Shown: positions 5,673-13,607 of the stretch, piece after piece | Position numbering within the stretch: position 1 is the stretch's first letter | Layout: each line of letters begins with the position of its first letter | Source: Streptacidiphilus sp. P02-A3a | GTDB lineage: Bacteria > Actinomycetota > Actinomycetes > Streptomycetales > Streptomycetaceae | Direction of reading: 5' to 3' | DNA: 64,000 nucleotides | NCBI RefSeq assembly: GCF_014084105.1 | Contig: NZ_CP048289.1 | Coordinates: 7,511,922-7,575,921, forward strand | Made by a program: the position numbers and the translations under genes | The notes under the pieces: generated by a model | Database searches by the model: none | Seen by the model: the letters and a program-made list of their open reading frames with translations, nothing else | What the model was told of the DNA's origin: nothing

Positions 5673-8111
5673 TTATCGGGCGAAAATGCCCGGCCCCGGG
5701 GCGTCCGGCGACGCGTCGGCACGGCGGACGCCAACGAGGGCAATGCCGCGCTCGGTCTTCCGGCGCTGTAGTCCGCGTTCCTCCATGGCGTCGTAGAACG
5801 CCCGGCGGGTCCAGCGCTCACGACTCGGCAGGTTCTCCGCCTCGCACCAGTCCAAATAGGCACTGAATGCCTCGGAGCCGTTCAGGACGTGCTCATCCCC
5901 AGCGCGCTCAAGTACGCCCGGCAGGAAGCCCGCTAGGGCATCACTGGTCTCCCGGTACGCCCGCCCAGCGGCCGTGATGACGGACGGATCGGCGAGCCCT
6001 TCCCGGTGCCACTCGACGGCCCCTCGCACGGCCCATGCGGCAATGCCCTCCGCCTCGGCCAACAGCCGCATGTCGAGCCGGTGATCCCGCTCATGCGGTG
6101 CGAACCACCGCTGGAAAGGGATCATCTTCACTCGACGCCACAGACCCTCGTCCTGCCCCCGGAACCGAGGCTTGTGGTTGGTCGCCAGCAGCAGCAGGAA
6201 CGACGGCTTGAACTCGAAGAACTCTTGCCGGAGGAACCGCGCGGCAATGACGTCCTTGCCGGTCACGCGCTTGAGCACGCCCTCGGACATGGGCTTGCCG
6301 GACTCGCCCTCGGAGGCCAGGACGAGACGCGAACCCCTGAGCGCCGCAACATCGTTGGGGATTCCGCCGCTCGGCTTTTCCTCGAACGTCTGGAACGGCG
6401 TCGTCTTGCTGATAGCCCGGAAGACCGCCGTAAGCGTGTCCGTAAAGACCGATTTTCCATTCGCGCCCTTGCCCCACAACACGCCGAAACACTGCTCACT
6501 GGTGTGCCCCGTGATGCCGTAGCCGATCAACCGGCGCATGTAGTCAGGCAGTTCGGGATGAGCGGGGAACACCTCGGCGAGGAAGGACTCCCAGCGCGGG
6601 CACTGCGCGTCCGGCCGATAGTCCAAGTCAACGCAGTAGGTCAGCATGTCGTGTTGGCTGTGCTGGCGCAGTGCGCCAGAGCGCAGGTCCACCGTGCCGT
6701 TGCGGAAGGTCAGCGCGTCCGGGCGGGCGTCGAACTCGGCAGCGTCCACGTGCACTCCGGGCACGGACTGTAGCTCGGTCATCAGCGCGTCAATCCGGCT
6801 GGTCATGGTGAAGCCACGGGCCTCCGTGGTCTTCCCCGCCAGCACCAGCGCAGCGCCCATGCGGTGAATCTCCTGGCGCACCTTGACGCGGGACTTCTCC
6901 CACACACGGCCGGTCCACACGTAGTAGCCCAGCCCCGGCGCGTACTTGATTCGGCCGGCTGTCCAACTCACCAACGCGTGAGCGTTCATGGCGTCGGACT
7001 CGCCGTAGCGGGCGACCAGCCCGGCCAGGATGCGGCCCGCTTCGTCGCCCTCGGCCTTGGACACGGTGTCGGTGCCGGTGCGGGCGGTCAGCTCCGCCGA
7101 CAGGGCCGATGCCTTGGCCGTCTCCTCATCCTCAACGGGGCGGGCCGACTTGACGGCGCGGTGCAGGGACAGGGCGAACCCGTGCGGGTCGGACTCGCGC
7201 CACGCTGTGACGTCCTCGGCCCCGTCCGGCAGCGCCAGCGCGTAGGGCCGGATGCCGTGCGCGGACAGACCGGCCGCCAGCGCCGAGACGAACCCCCGCC
7301 CGGCCCGGTCGGCGTCGCCAGCAATGATGACCTGCGTCCCCCGGAGCCCGGCCGCCAGCTCGGCCACCAGCTCCGGCGAGGCGACCAGCGACGCGCCCCG
7401 GACGGCCACGGCGTCATAGCCGACGGCGGCGACGGTGAGCCCGTCCCCCGGCCCCTCGGTCACGATGGTTACCCCGTAGCCGCCCTGCCCCCTGAACACG
7501 CCGTAGGCGGCCCAGTGGTGCCCCTGCGGATTGCTCAACGACAGCCACCGGCCGGGGCAGTTGCCCGAAAGGTCCCGCCCCTGCAACCCGCGCGGCTGGC
7601 CGTCGAACCCGAGCAGGGGCACGGTGACGCGCGGGTAGCTGGTGAACGCCCGGGACAGGTACGGCATCGGCGGGCACGGCACGCCCGGCGCGTCCACCCC
7701 GATCAGCAGTTCGGACGCGTCACCCTCGCGCAGGCCGAAGCGGTCGAGCAGGTAGCCGCGCGCCCGCTTGGCGACGTCGCTGTCATAGTCGGTCAGCGCA
7801 AGGGCCGTTGCGTCCACGTAGGCGGCCAGCGCGGCGAGCGGCGCGGGGCCGACCAGCGCGGGGCGACCGGACGGGACTACGCGGCCGTCGCCGGTCACGT
7901 TGAACAGCGCGGACCAGTCGAGCCCGACGGCAGCGATGACGTCGGCCGTCGAGCACCCGGCGCGGCAGGTGAGCCGTGCCTTGCCGTCGTCGCCCCGCCA
8001 GATGCGGAGCGAGGGGCGCGAGTCCGGATGAGCCGGGCACAGCGCGAGGTACCCCCCGTCCTGAACCTCGGACACGTCCCCGAACTTGGCCAGCAAATCT
8101 GTAAGCGTCAT
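5673..8111 (-). CDS. Phage primase-helicase (P4 alpha/D5 type), 812 aa
   Basis: Combines primer synthesis and DNA unwinding. An N-terminal zinc-binding part (CPAHPDSRPSL at 25-35, CRAGC at 49-53) is followed by a Toprim domain (VTEGPGDGL 217-225; AGDADRAG 264-271), a D5_N-like region, and an SF3/P4-type helicase with Walker A GKGANGKS (547-554) and the downstream SEGESGKPMSEG and ATNHKP elements. The ATG at 8111 follows a GGAGG site 8 bases away; an in-frame start at 8129 lacks one. Motif P2 stands about 27 bases upstream. The same unit continues through palindrome IR5 into the polymerase gene. Confidence 0.9.
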   Translation of the reverse strand: MTLTDLLAKFGDVSEVQDGGYLALCPAHPDSRPSLRIWRGDDGKARLTCRAGCSTADVIAAVGLDWSALFNVTGDGRVVPSGRPALVGPAPLAALAAYVDATALALTDYDSDVAKRARGYLLDRFGLREGDASELLIGVDAPGVPCPPMPYLSRAFTSYPRVTVPLLGFDGQPRGLQGRDLSGNCPGRWLSLSNPQGHHWAAYGVFRGQGGYGVTIVTEGPGDGLTVAAVGYDAVAVRGASLVASPELVAELAAGLRGTQVIIAGDADRAGRGFVSALAAGLSAHGIRPYALALPDGAEDVTAWRESDPHGFALSLHRAVKSARPVEDEETAKASALSAELTARTGTDTVSKAEGDEAGRILAGLVARYGESDAMNAHALVSWTAGRIKYAPGLGYYVWTGRVWEKSRVKVRQEIHRMGAALVLAGKTTEARGFTMTSRIDALMTELQSVPGVHVDAAEFDARPDALTFRNGTVDLRSGALRQHSQHDMLTYCVDLDYRPDAQCPRWESFLAEVFPAHPELPDYMRRLIGYGITGHTSEQCFGVLWGKGANGKSVFTDTLTAVFRAISKTTPFQTFEEKPSGGIPNDVAALRGSRLVLASEGESGKPMSEGVLKRVTGKDVIAARFLRQEFFEFKPSFLLLLATNHKPRFRGQDEGLWRRVKMIPFQRWFAPHERDHRLDMRLLAEAEGIAAWAVRGAVEWHREGLADPSVITAAGRAYRETSDALAGFLPGVLERAGDEHVLNGSEAFSAYLDWCEAENLPSRERWTRRAFYDAMEERGLQRRKTERGIALVGVRRADASPDAPGPGIFAR

Positions 8112-8137
8112 GGTGTGGCCTCCTCTCACCAGTCGTG

Positions 8138-8155
8138 AGTGAGTCGAAAGCCTGG
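8138..8155 (-). promoter_or_regulatory. Phage promoter-like motif P2
   Basis: Minus-strand CCAGGCTTTCGACTCACT, identical to P1 at 17 of 18 bases. It lies 27 bases upstream of the primase-helicase ATG. Confidence 0.6.
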
Positions 8156-8156
8156 T

Positions 8157-8233
8157 TACTCTCTGTACATCCCGCGGGGGTCCGACATGTCCGCTTCTGT
8201 CAGCATTGGCGGCTTGCCAGCCTCGGGGCTTTG
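8157..8233 (+). repeat. Conserved block A (inverted partner at 13521-13595)
   Basis: A 45-base core (TTACTCTC through CCGCTTCTG) is about 90 percent identical to the minus strand of 13552-13595, and weaker similarity continues through GGCTTGCC-GCCTCG. Four of the five core differences fall at third positions if read in frame as LLSV(H/Y)PAGVRHVRFC. It is non-coding by annotation, between a nuclease gene and motif P2. Confidence 0.6.
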
Positions 8234-8234
8234 A

Positions 8235-8771
8235 TCACTCCCAGTAGTCAACGGCCCGCACGTCGGCCAGCAGCGCGGCGAACGCCTCGACGTCCGTGGA
8301 CAGGTACCAGCGGCCGGTATCCAGACTCCGCAGCGAGGGGCTGAAGGCGTACCGCTCGACCATCTGTCGGGCCGTCAGGCCGAGGATCAGGCGGACGCGG
8401 GTCCACGTGCGCACGGCGAAGAACACCCGGCCAGCGCGAGCGCCCTTCCCCCGCGTCTTGTGCACCGCGATGCCGTACGGGTACCCGGCGTGCTTCGCCT
8501 CGACGTGGGCCTGCCGCAGCCATGCCGGGACCGCCGGAGCCTTGACGTCCTTGCACTCCAGCACGAACGGCACGGCGTGCACGTCCCCCACGTCCCGCAC
8601 ACCCTCTTGCGCCGCACGGCGGATGTTCATCGGATCGGCCGGCCGCAGGAACGGCGTTACGGCGTCCCGGGTACGCCAGTCTCGCGGGTGATACAGCCCC
8701 AACTCCTCATTGAGGTAGTCGCGCACGGCGGATTCCCACGCGGTGCCGCGCGCCTTGTTCGGGTTGCTCAT
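8235..8771 (-). CDS. Resolvase-like PD-(D/E)XK nuclease, 178 aa
   Basis: Likely a Holliday-junction-resolvase-type or related restriction-fold nuclease acting in phage recombination or replication. N-terminal WESAVRDYL, a later GDVHAVPFVLECKD (D...ExK pattern, about residues 66-79) and QAHVEAKHAGYPYGIAVHK form the expected catalytic fold. ATG at 8771 with GAAAGGA upstream. It sits between the RDF cluster and the primase-helicase and is preceded by palindrome IR6. The nuclease fold is clear; the exact substrate is inference. Confidence 0.7.
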   Translation of the reverse strand: MSNPNKARGTAWESAVRDYLNEELGLYHPRDWRTRDAVTPFLRPADPMNIRRAAQEGVRDVGDVHAVPFVLECKDVKAPAVPAWLRQAHVEAKHAGYPYGIAVHKTRGKGARAGRVFFAVRTWTRVRLILGLTARQMVERYAFSPSLRSLDTGRWYLSTDVEAFAALLADVRAVDYWE

Positions 8772-8795
8772 GTGGTCCTTTCGGGAACACAAAGA

Positions 8796-8830
8796 GGGCC
8801 GGACCTACTCACGGTGAGTAGGTCCGGCCC
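8796..8830. repeat. Phage palindrome IR6 (17-bp arms)
   Basis: Core 8804-8822, central G, with the longest arms of the set (GGGCCGGA/TCCGGCCC extensions). It begins 13 bases after the stop of the leftward gene ending at 8843. Confidence 0.85.
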
Positions 8831-8842
8831 ATGGGGGTCGGA

Positions 8843-9115
8843 CTAGTCGGCGACGCCGGGCTGAATCAGGCGGACGTGTTCCGCACTGATCCACTCGGCG
8901 CGAAGGGATCGGCGGGCAGTGAACCCGCTCTCAGTGCCCGTCGGGCTCACTTTGAGCATGGGCCGAAGTCGGCCGCCCTCAAGCGAAGTAGTCACCTTGA
9001 GGATCACGGCGTCCGTGACCCTCACCCTGTTGCCCTGCCGGGCCGCGTAGGCCACCAGGTCCCCTGGATAAAGTTCCTCACCCGCGTAGTCCGTGATAAT
9101 TCCGCGCTTACCCAA
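8843..9115 (-). CDS. Hypothetical phage protein, 90 aa
   Basis: Unrecognised. The TTG start at 9115 has GGGAG 8 bases upstream and overlaps the stop of the preceding small gene. A start at 9166 in the same frame would lie deep inside that gene. The composition (ITDYAGEELYPGDLVAYAARQGNRVRVTDAVILKV) suggests a small SH3- or KOW-like beta barrel: a short-loop motif YPGDLVAY followed by beta strands. It is cotranscribed with the RDF gene. Confidence 0.6.
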   Translation of the reverse strand: MGKRGIITDYAGEELYPGDLVAYAARQGNRVRVTDAVILKVTTSLEGGRLRPMLKVSPTGTESGFTARRSLRAEWISAEHVRLIQPGVAD

Positions 9116-9278
9116 GGGGGATGCTCCCGTCTTCGTCGTCAACGCCGAACCGGCGGCGGCGCTCATGGATCACAGCGGCCCGATACTCCGTGGGCACGTC
9201 CCACAGCGGGGCGCGGACCACGTCGTCAGACACGGTCCGCAGCCACGCGGCGGAGTAGTCGCAGCGCTCAGCGCTCAT
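9108..9278 (-). CDS. Small phage protein, 56 aa
   Basis: ATG at 9278 lies inside the last codons of the RDF gene (11-base overlap), and the TAA at 9108 overlaps the TTG start of the next gene, so it fits tightly in a coupled three-gene unit. The protein has an aromatic N-terminal part (CDYSAAWLRTV), a PLWDVPTEYRAAVIHERRRRFG helix-like stretch and an acidic tail. No family recognised. Tight packing and overlaps are the evidence that it is real. Confidence 0.6.
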   Translation of the reverse strand: MSAERCDYSAAWLRTVSDDVVRAPLWDVPTEYRAAVIHERRRRFGVDDEDGSIPLG

Positions 9279-9966
9279 CGGCCACAGCCGAGTTGTACGA
9301 CTTGAGAACCTTGATCACGGGCTTCCGGTACGACACGAACCGGCCCGCCTTGGTGGTGTACTCGACCAGCTCAAGCGTGAGGCTGGCCAGCGCCTCACCC
9401 TCGACGCGGGACAGGGCCTCTTCGGCTTCGTGCAGCACCTCGGCGAGGGTCCACGCGCCGCTCTGGAAACGGAACTTGCCTAGGTCGTAATCCTCGGCGA
9501 GGCGGAAGGTCACGCTGATGGCGGGCTTCGGGCCAGCGAAGCGCTTAGCGCGTTCCTTGCGCTCGGCCAGCGTGGCGGGGCAGCCGCAGCGCATCCCCTT
9601 GTCCTCGTCCGGACTCAGGAACTCGACCCCGTCGCAGTGGTGAACGAGCTGGTTGCGGTTCCAGAGCTTCATGTCCGAGTAGATCGCCCCGGGGCCGTCG
9701 AGCACGACCAGGACCGACGGCGCGTCAGTCTCGATGTCGATGTAGTTCTCAGACGTCGACTCCGTCTCGACCGGGCGTCCGCCGAACAGCTGCGCGACGG
9801 CATCGGCGACCTCCCGGTCACCGGTCGAGAAGCGCCAGTTCTCAAGCGACACCGGCATGTTGTCGACGGCCTTGCCGGAGTGGACCCGGCCGACGGTGTC
9901 GTCCGCGAACGTGCTGCGGGTCTTCGGCTTCGCGTCGGGGTCGGTCTCGAAAATGCGCATGGCCAT
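9268..9966 (-). CDS. Recombination directionality factor, phiC31 gp3-like, 232 aa
   Basis: Converts the serine integrase from integration to excision by binding it directly. The family signature is present: N-terminal RIFETDPDAKPK, a central cysteine cluster (HHCDGVEFLSP, then CGCPATLAERK), the FRFQSGAWTLAEVLHEAEEAL segment and a C-terminal LELVEYTTKAGRFVSYRKPV. Length is close to that of phiC31 gp3. ATG at 9966 with AGGAGAG 8 bases away. It sits in the replication region about 25 kb from the integrase gene, as in phiC31-type phages. Motif P3 lies about 130 bases upstream, so the gene probably has its own promoter. Confidence 0.82.
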   Translation of the reverse strand: MAMRIFETDPDAKPKTRSTFADDTVGRVHSGKAVDNMPVSLENWRFSTGDREVADAVAQLFGGRPVETESTSENYIDIETDAPSVLVVLDGPGAIYSDMKLWNRNQLVHHCDGVEFLSPDEDKGMRCGCPATLAERKERAKRFAGPKPAISVTFRLAEDYDLGKFRFQSGAWTLAEVLHEAEEALSRVEGEALASLTLELVEYTTKAGRFVSYRKPVIKVLKSYNSAVADER

Positions 9967-10094
9967 AAGTGCGTCTCTCCTGGAGTCAGTTAGGGAGGGA
10001 CGAGCGGGCGGGTATCGGCCGTGAGGCGGGGGCGCAACTGCGCCGCTTCCGCTGTGGGCCGGGCATTACACCCGCTCGCCCCCTTACTCGGCTC

Positions 10095-10112
10095 TAGCGA
10101 GTCGAATGCCTA
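10095..10112 (-). promoter_or_regulatory. Phage promoter-like motif P3
   Basis: Minus-strand TAGGCATTCGACTCGCTA. Its first three bases are the stop codon of the RecB-like nuclease gene. It reads toward the RDF gene with a leader of about 125 bases. Confidence 0.55.
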
Positions 10113-10946
10113 CTTCGCGCGGCGCTCGGTGCCGGTCACCAGACGGCCCGCGCTCTGCGCAATGGCCCGACCGATGACGGTCTTTGAGGTCTCGCGGTCC
10201 CAGTCGAAGACGCGCCGCAGCGTCAGGAAGACATCGAAAATCTCCTGATCGGCGCGCACGGGCTTGAACGCCCACTGGTCGGGGGTGATGTGCAGGACGG
10301 CCGCGCCGTCGAGCTTGGGCATGGGCAGCGCCGTGCCGTCGGCCGTGATGATCCGGTCAGCGTGGGAGTACGCGGACATCTGTAGGGCCACGTCCGGGTA
10401 CGTCGACTTGGACGTCTTCCAGTCGCACATGATCTGCGCGTCCTCGCCCTGCTGGTCCGGCTTGCCGTCCTCGCCGAGGCGGACCGACAGGATGCCGTCG
10501 AAGCTTCCGGCGTACTTGTGCGTGTCGCTCCACGCGACGTCTTCGGCGCGTATGAGGGTCGGCTGCACCCGGTCCAGGAACTCAGCGAAGTGCACCCGGT
10601 ACGGCTCGATGTCCGGGTGGACCCGGCCGACATACTCGCCACGGATCATCCGCTCGAACAGGTCGTGGGCCTGACTACCGATGTCGGCACGGATGTTGGT
10701 GTAGCGGCGGGCAGCGCCCTTTAGGTAGTCGACGGCCCCGGCGCGGTCACGGTCGGCCATCTGCTGCACGAACGGCAGGCTGTCGACGGCCAGCTCAGCA
10801 ACCATCTTGGCCTGCCAGTAGGCCAGGAACGGCTTCGGCAGCATGCCGAGAATAGACGTCACCCCGGGGTACTTGATCGCCGGGTTCTCCGGGTCGATGT
10901 AGAAGCGCGAACCACCGCGCTGGATGGTGCGGACGGTACCGGCCAT
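10110..10946 (-). CDS. RecB/Cas4-type PD-(D/E)XK exonuclease, 278 aa
   Basis: Single-strand or double-strand DNA exonuclease for phage recombination. The catalytic core is visible: YAGSFDGIL (about 149-157), then CDWKTSKSTYPDVALQMSAY, giving the D-(D/E)xK and Q..Y motif IV. An upstream GSQAHDLFERMI helix carries the conserved His. ATG at 10946 with AAGGGGG. It is preceded by a 376-base non-coding stretch containing the 93-bp element E1, and its stop codon is part of motif P3. RecB-nuclease fold is well supported; polarity and partner are not visible. Confidence 0.8.
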   Translation of the reverse strand: MAGTVRTIQRGGSRFYIDPENPAIKYPGVTSILGMLPKPFLAYWQAKMVAELAVDSLPFVQQMADRDRAGAVDYLKGAARRYTNIRADIGSQAHDLFERMIRGEYVGRVHPDIEPYRVHFAEFLDRVQPTLIRAEDVAWSDTHKYAGSFDGILSVRLGEDGKPDQQGEDAQIMCDWKTSKSTYPDVALQMSAYSHADRIITADGTALPMPKLDGAAVLHITPDQWAFKPVRADQEIFDVFLTLRRVFDWDRETSKTVIGRAIAQSAGRLVTGTERRAK

Positions 10947-11058
10947 GTGTGCCCCCTTCGGGCTGTGCGGGCTGTCACATGGCTCTAGTGGGCCGTGAGC
11001 CCGGCCGAGGGTCGCCGACGGTGCAGAGGGGCCGCCAGGGGCCGCCAAGGGGGCACGG

Positions 11059-11151
11059 CTGACGGACTGACGAATCGGGGGTCGGATTCGGCTTGCCTAT
11101 AGGTTTTCTTACGGGAAACAGAAAAGTAGGTCTGAAACGTCAATCCGTCAG
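11059..11151 (-). promoter_or_regulatory. 93-bp repeated element E1
   Basis: Bounded by inverted repeats CTGACGGACTGACG (11059-11072) and CGTCAATCCGTCAG (11138-11151), each containing TGACG twice. The interior carries the conserved minus-strand core TAAGAA-nnn-CTATAGG-nAAnCCGAATC. A second copy of exactly the same length lies at 33916-34008. It is about 110 bases upstream of the RecB-like gene start. The remainder of 10947-11322 shows no gene. Confidence 0.6.
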
Positions 11152-11271
11152 GGATGCGGCTCTGCACCGCTGATCGCCCCTGTATGCCCGACTGCCGTCC
11201 TGCGGCGGCCACGCCGGACCGAGGGGCCGAGGGCGGGCCAGCGGGCCGCACACGGGCGCGCAGACGCGAAA

Positions 11272-11307
11272 GCGCCCCCGGCCGGCCGAAGGGCCAGACG
11301 GGGGCGC
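11272..11307 (-). terminator. Hairpin terminator
   Basis: GCGCCCCC (11272-11279) pairs with GGGGGCGC (11300-11307), 16-36 bases after the stop of the leftward gene at 11323. The loop of 20 bases contains a further CCGGCC/GGCC pairing. Confidence 0.6.
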
Positions 11308-11322
11308 GGGTAGAGCGGTAGG

Positions 11323-12495
11323 TCAGATGGTCAGCCGGAGCGCTGCCAGCGCGTCAGCGGCCTTCTGCATGTCCGCGCGGAGCGCCTTGCGCTGGACATC
11401 CCCCTTGACCTTCGGGGCGTTCCCGGTCAGCTTCTCGATCAGCTCCGTGATCTTCTCCAAGTTGTTGAACGCACGGGGCGTGCTCTCCCCCTTGTCGTCG
11501 CCGTCGTCGCCAGCGTCGCCGCTGTCGTCCGCTCCGCCCTGGTCGTCCTGGTCGTCCTCGGCCTCCGGGTCGAACGAGACGCGCTCGCCCTCGACGGCCG
11601 CCAGCGCGGCGACCACGGCCGCGCCCTCCTTCTTGTCCTCGAACGTGCCCGCCAGTGCCTTCCGCTCCGCCTCGGCGGCGGCTTCCTCCAGCGCGATCAG
11701 CTTCTTTGCCGCGCGGGCTTCCCGCATCAGCTCGGCGCGGCCCTTCCGGGGAAGGTCGTGGTAGGTGAACACGGCCTCGGACGGGGTCAGGTCCGGGTGC
11801 GCGGCAACGGCGGCAGCGAAGTGTTCCTCGACCTCTTCCGGGCTGTGGTCCAGCGCCCGGACGTAGTCGACCAGGACATCCGGGATGACGTTCTGCACAG
11901 CCTTCTGCAACTTCTCGTAGGCCGTCCGGGTGTCCTCGCTACGGTCCTCCGACTGCTCAAGAGCCGAGATGAACATGGCCCGGCTGGTCATCTTCGCCGG
12001 GTTGCCGACGGCCTTAAGGTCCGGCGCTCCGTTGTGGATCAGGTGCACGCGGGCGTCCACCAGGATGGACGCAATCTCGCGGGCCAGGGTGTTGCCAGCG
12101 GCAAACTGCTTGGCACCCTCAGCGATCTTCGCCGCGCCCGCCTCAATCAGCTCCGGCATACCTGCAACGGCCGCATAGTCGGTCGTGTCCGCAACCGTAA
12201 CCAGCTCGCTACTCTCCGTAGCATCAGCCTCGGCATCCCCGGCGGGGGCCGCGTCCTCGGCGACGGCCGGGGCAGCGGCCTGCACCTCCCCAAGCGCCAA
12301 GGTGACCGCCTCGCGCTGTGCCACCGGGATCGTCTTGATCAGCCGCGCAGCCTCGGCGGCCCACGTAGCCGCCGCTTCCGCGTCGCCCCCAGCGTTGGCC
12401 TGCTCAACGTTGGCGATGGCCGCGTAGGCAGCCTTGACCTTCTCCTCTGCGGTCTGCCTCTTCGCGGCGGGGGCGGCCTTCTTGGCGGTGGCCAT
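11323..12495 (-). CDS. Ala-rich phage early protein of unknown function, 390 aa
   Basis: Unrecognised. A Lys/Ala-rich N-terminus (ATAKKAAPAAKRQ) looks like a basic tail, followed by an Ala-rich helical region with low-complexity stretches, a central part with LIHNGAPDLKAVGNPAKMTSRAMF, a putative coiled coil (LMREARAAKKLIALEEAAAEAERKA), an Asp/Gly acidic block near 315-340 and a C-terminal helix. ATG at 12495 with GAAGGAGAG. It lies between the dNMP kinase and the RecB-like nuclease. A structural or DNA-binding accessory of replication is possible; nothing proves it. Confidence 0.6.
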   Translation of the reverse strand: MATAKKAAPAAKRQTAEEKVKAAYAAIANVEQANAGGDAEAAATWAAEAARLIKTIPVAQREAVTLALGEVQAAAPAVAEDAAPAGDAEADATESSELVTVADTTDYAAVAGMPELIEAGAAKIAEGAKQFAAGNTLAREIASILVDARVHLIHNGAPDLKAVGNPAKMTSRAMFISALEQSEDRSEDTRTAYEKLQKAVQNVIPDVLVDYVRALDHSPEEVEEHFAAAVAAHPDLTPSEAVFTYHDLPRKGRAELMREARAAKKLIALEEAAAEAERKALAGTFEDKKEGAAVVAALAAVEGERVSFDPEAEDDQDDQGGADDSGDAGDDGDDKGESTPRAFNNLEKITELIEKLTGNAPKVKGDVQRKALRADMQKAADALAALRLTI

Positions 12496-12590
12496 GTTGC
12501 TCTCCTTCGTCGTTGCTTGAAAAACCGTACATTGACGAACGTAGCGGATGCGGAACTTGGCGCGCAAGCGTTTCCGAGAGCTTCCCGGCC

Positions 12591-12613
12591 GACCTACTCA
12601 CGGTGAGTAGGTC
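12591..12613. repeat. Phage palindrome IR7 overlapping a stop codon
   Basis: Core 12593-12611, central G, 11-bp arms. The TGA inside GTGAGTAGG (minus strand, 12600-12598) is the stop codon of the dNMP kinase gene, so the palindrome encodes the last residues TYSP. Confidence 0.85.
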
Positions 12614-13233
12614 CCCGGAAGACACGAAAGCCCCCCCATGCCAGCGGCACAGTGGGGGCAGTCGGGGCAGGCCAGGGCGTCAGCTTGGGCCGCTAGATCG
12701 GCAAGGGTGCCGGTATTGCGGATGACTCGGTCGGCAGGATAGTCGTCAAGCTCGGTCTCGCTCTGATGCTGCACGCCCGTCAACTTCCGTGGACTGAACG
12801 GCCGTTCGACGCGGACGAGAATAAATCCCCTGTCACGCAGGGCGGTTGCCTCGTTGAGATACCGGCAGTCCGTGATGACCACGGGCATATTCCAGCGGTC
12901 GGCCTCGGCGACCAGGTCGAGCGCCCGCCGGAGCCAATAGTCCGGGGTGAGGTCCCGCACGCCCTGCCCGAACCGTTGCAGGGTGCGACGCACCTCGGGG
13001 ACGCGCTCCTTCGCACCGTCCCATCCCCAGCGCCGGACGACGTCGGACAGGCGGACGTCGAGATACGCGCAGCCGGCCGATTCGACGCTCACGATGGGGT
13101 CGAGCCGGAGCGCGGCGTCTTTCAGCGGCGCGGCGAACGCGACCGGGGTGTAGCCGTGAGCCGACTGGAGCCGGGCGGCAACGGAGTCCTTCCCGCTGCG
13201 CGCCCGGCCCATGAGTGCGATGTGGTGCGGCAT
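12598..13233 (-). CDS. Deoxynucleoside monophosphate kinase, 211 aa
   Basis: Phosphorylates dNMPs released from host or scavenged DNA to feed phage replication. N-terminal P-loop GRARSGKDS (9-17), then the AAPLKDAA segment, the WLRRALDL and VVITDCRYLNEA parts typical of phage dNMP kinases, and a RVERP element. A CPDC/CAAG cysteine group lies at the C-terminus. Start ATG at 13233 with an AGGG site. Its last codons and stop are supplied by palindrome IR7. Motif P4 is about 40 bases upstream, suggesting it starts an early transcription unit. Confidence 0.85.
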   Translation of the reverse strand: MPHHIALMGRARSGKDSVAARLQSAHGYTPVAFAAPLKDAALRLDPIVSVESAGCAYLDVRLSDVVRRWGWDGAKERVPEVRRTLQRFGQGVRDLTPDYWLRRALDLVAEADRWNMPVVITDCRYLNEATALRDRGFILVRVERPFSPRKLTGVQHQSETELDDYPADRVIRNTGTLADLAAQADALACPDCPHCAAGMGGLSCLPGTYSP

Positions 13234-13271
13234 GGCGACCCTTCATAGGTGGCGTGCTGTCGCACCCCTCC

Positions 13272-13289
13272 TAGCGAGTCGTCAGCTCA
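13272..13289 (-). promoter_or_regulatory. Phage promoter-like motif P4
   Basis: Minus-strand TGAGCTGACGACTCGCTA. Its TGA is the stop codon of the holin gene. It points at the dNMP kinase with a leader of about 35 bases. Confidence 0.6.
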
Positions 13290-13484
13290 CTCCCCCGCGT
13301 CGGCGGGCTCGACGGTGGTCGGGGTGTAGTTCACCCGCTGGACCAGCTCACCGGTACCGAGCACGGCAGCGACGACGGTAAGCACCAGCTCCACCGGGAT
13401 ACCCGGGGCATAGTGGGCGACCAGCGCCAGCGCGGCGACGACCACGGCGTAGATGCGGGCTGCATGGGCACGAACGAAGTCCAT
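13287..13484 (-). CDS. Holin-like membrane protein, 65 aa
   Basis: Small protein with two hydrophobic segments (IYAVVVAALALVAHYA at about 11-26 and PVELVLTVVAAVLGTGELV at about 30-48) separated by a short turn, and a charged tail. This topology and the position directly after the endolysin gene fit a class II-type holin that permeabilises the membrane for lysis. ATG at 13484 with AAAGGTAG upstream. Conserved block B fills the gap to the endolysin gene. Confidence 0.7.
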   Translation of the reverse strand: MDFVRAHAARIYAVVVAALALVAHYAPGIPVELVLTVVAAVLGTGELVQRVNYTPTTVEPADAGE

Positions 13485-13520
13485 GTGACTACCTTTCAGG
13501 TACTACGGATTGTGACGACT

Positions 13521-13595
13521 GAGGCGAGGCCGGCAAGCCACTATCTTGGGCAGAAGCGGACGTGACGGACCCCCGCGGGATATACGGAGAGTAAT
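13521..13595 (-). repeat. Conserved block B (partner of 8157-8233)
   Basis: Minus-strand copy of block A. In this copy the shared reading LLSVYPAGVRHVRFC ends with a TAG three codons later. It lies between the endolysin stop and the holin start, so it is in sense orientation to transcription here but antisense in copy A. Confidence 0.6.
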
Positions 13596-13607
13596 TGTGA
13601 CGCGCTG

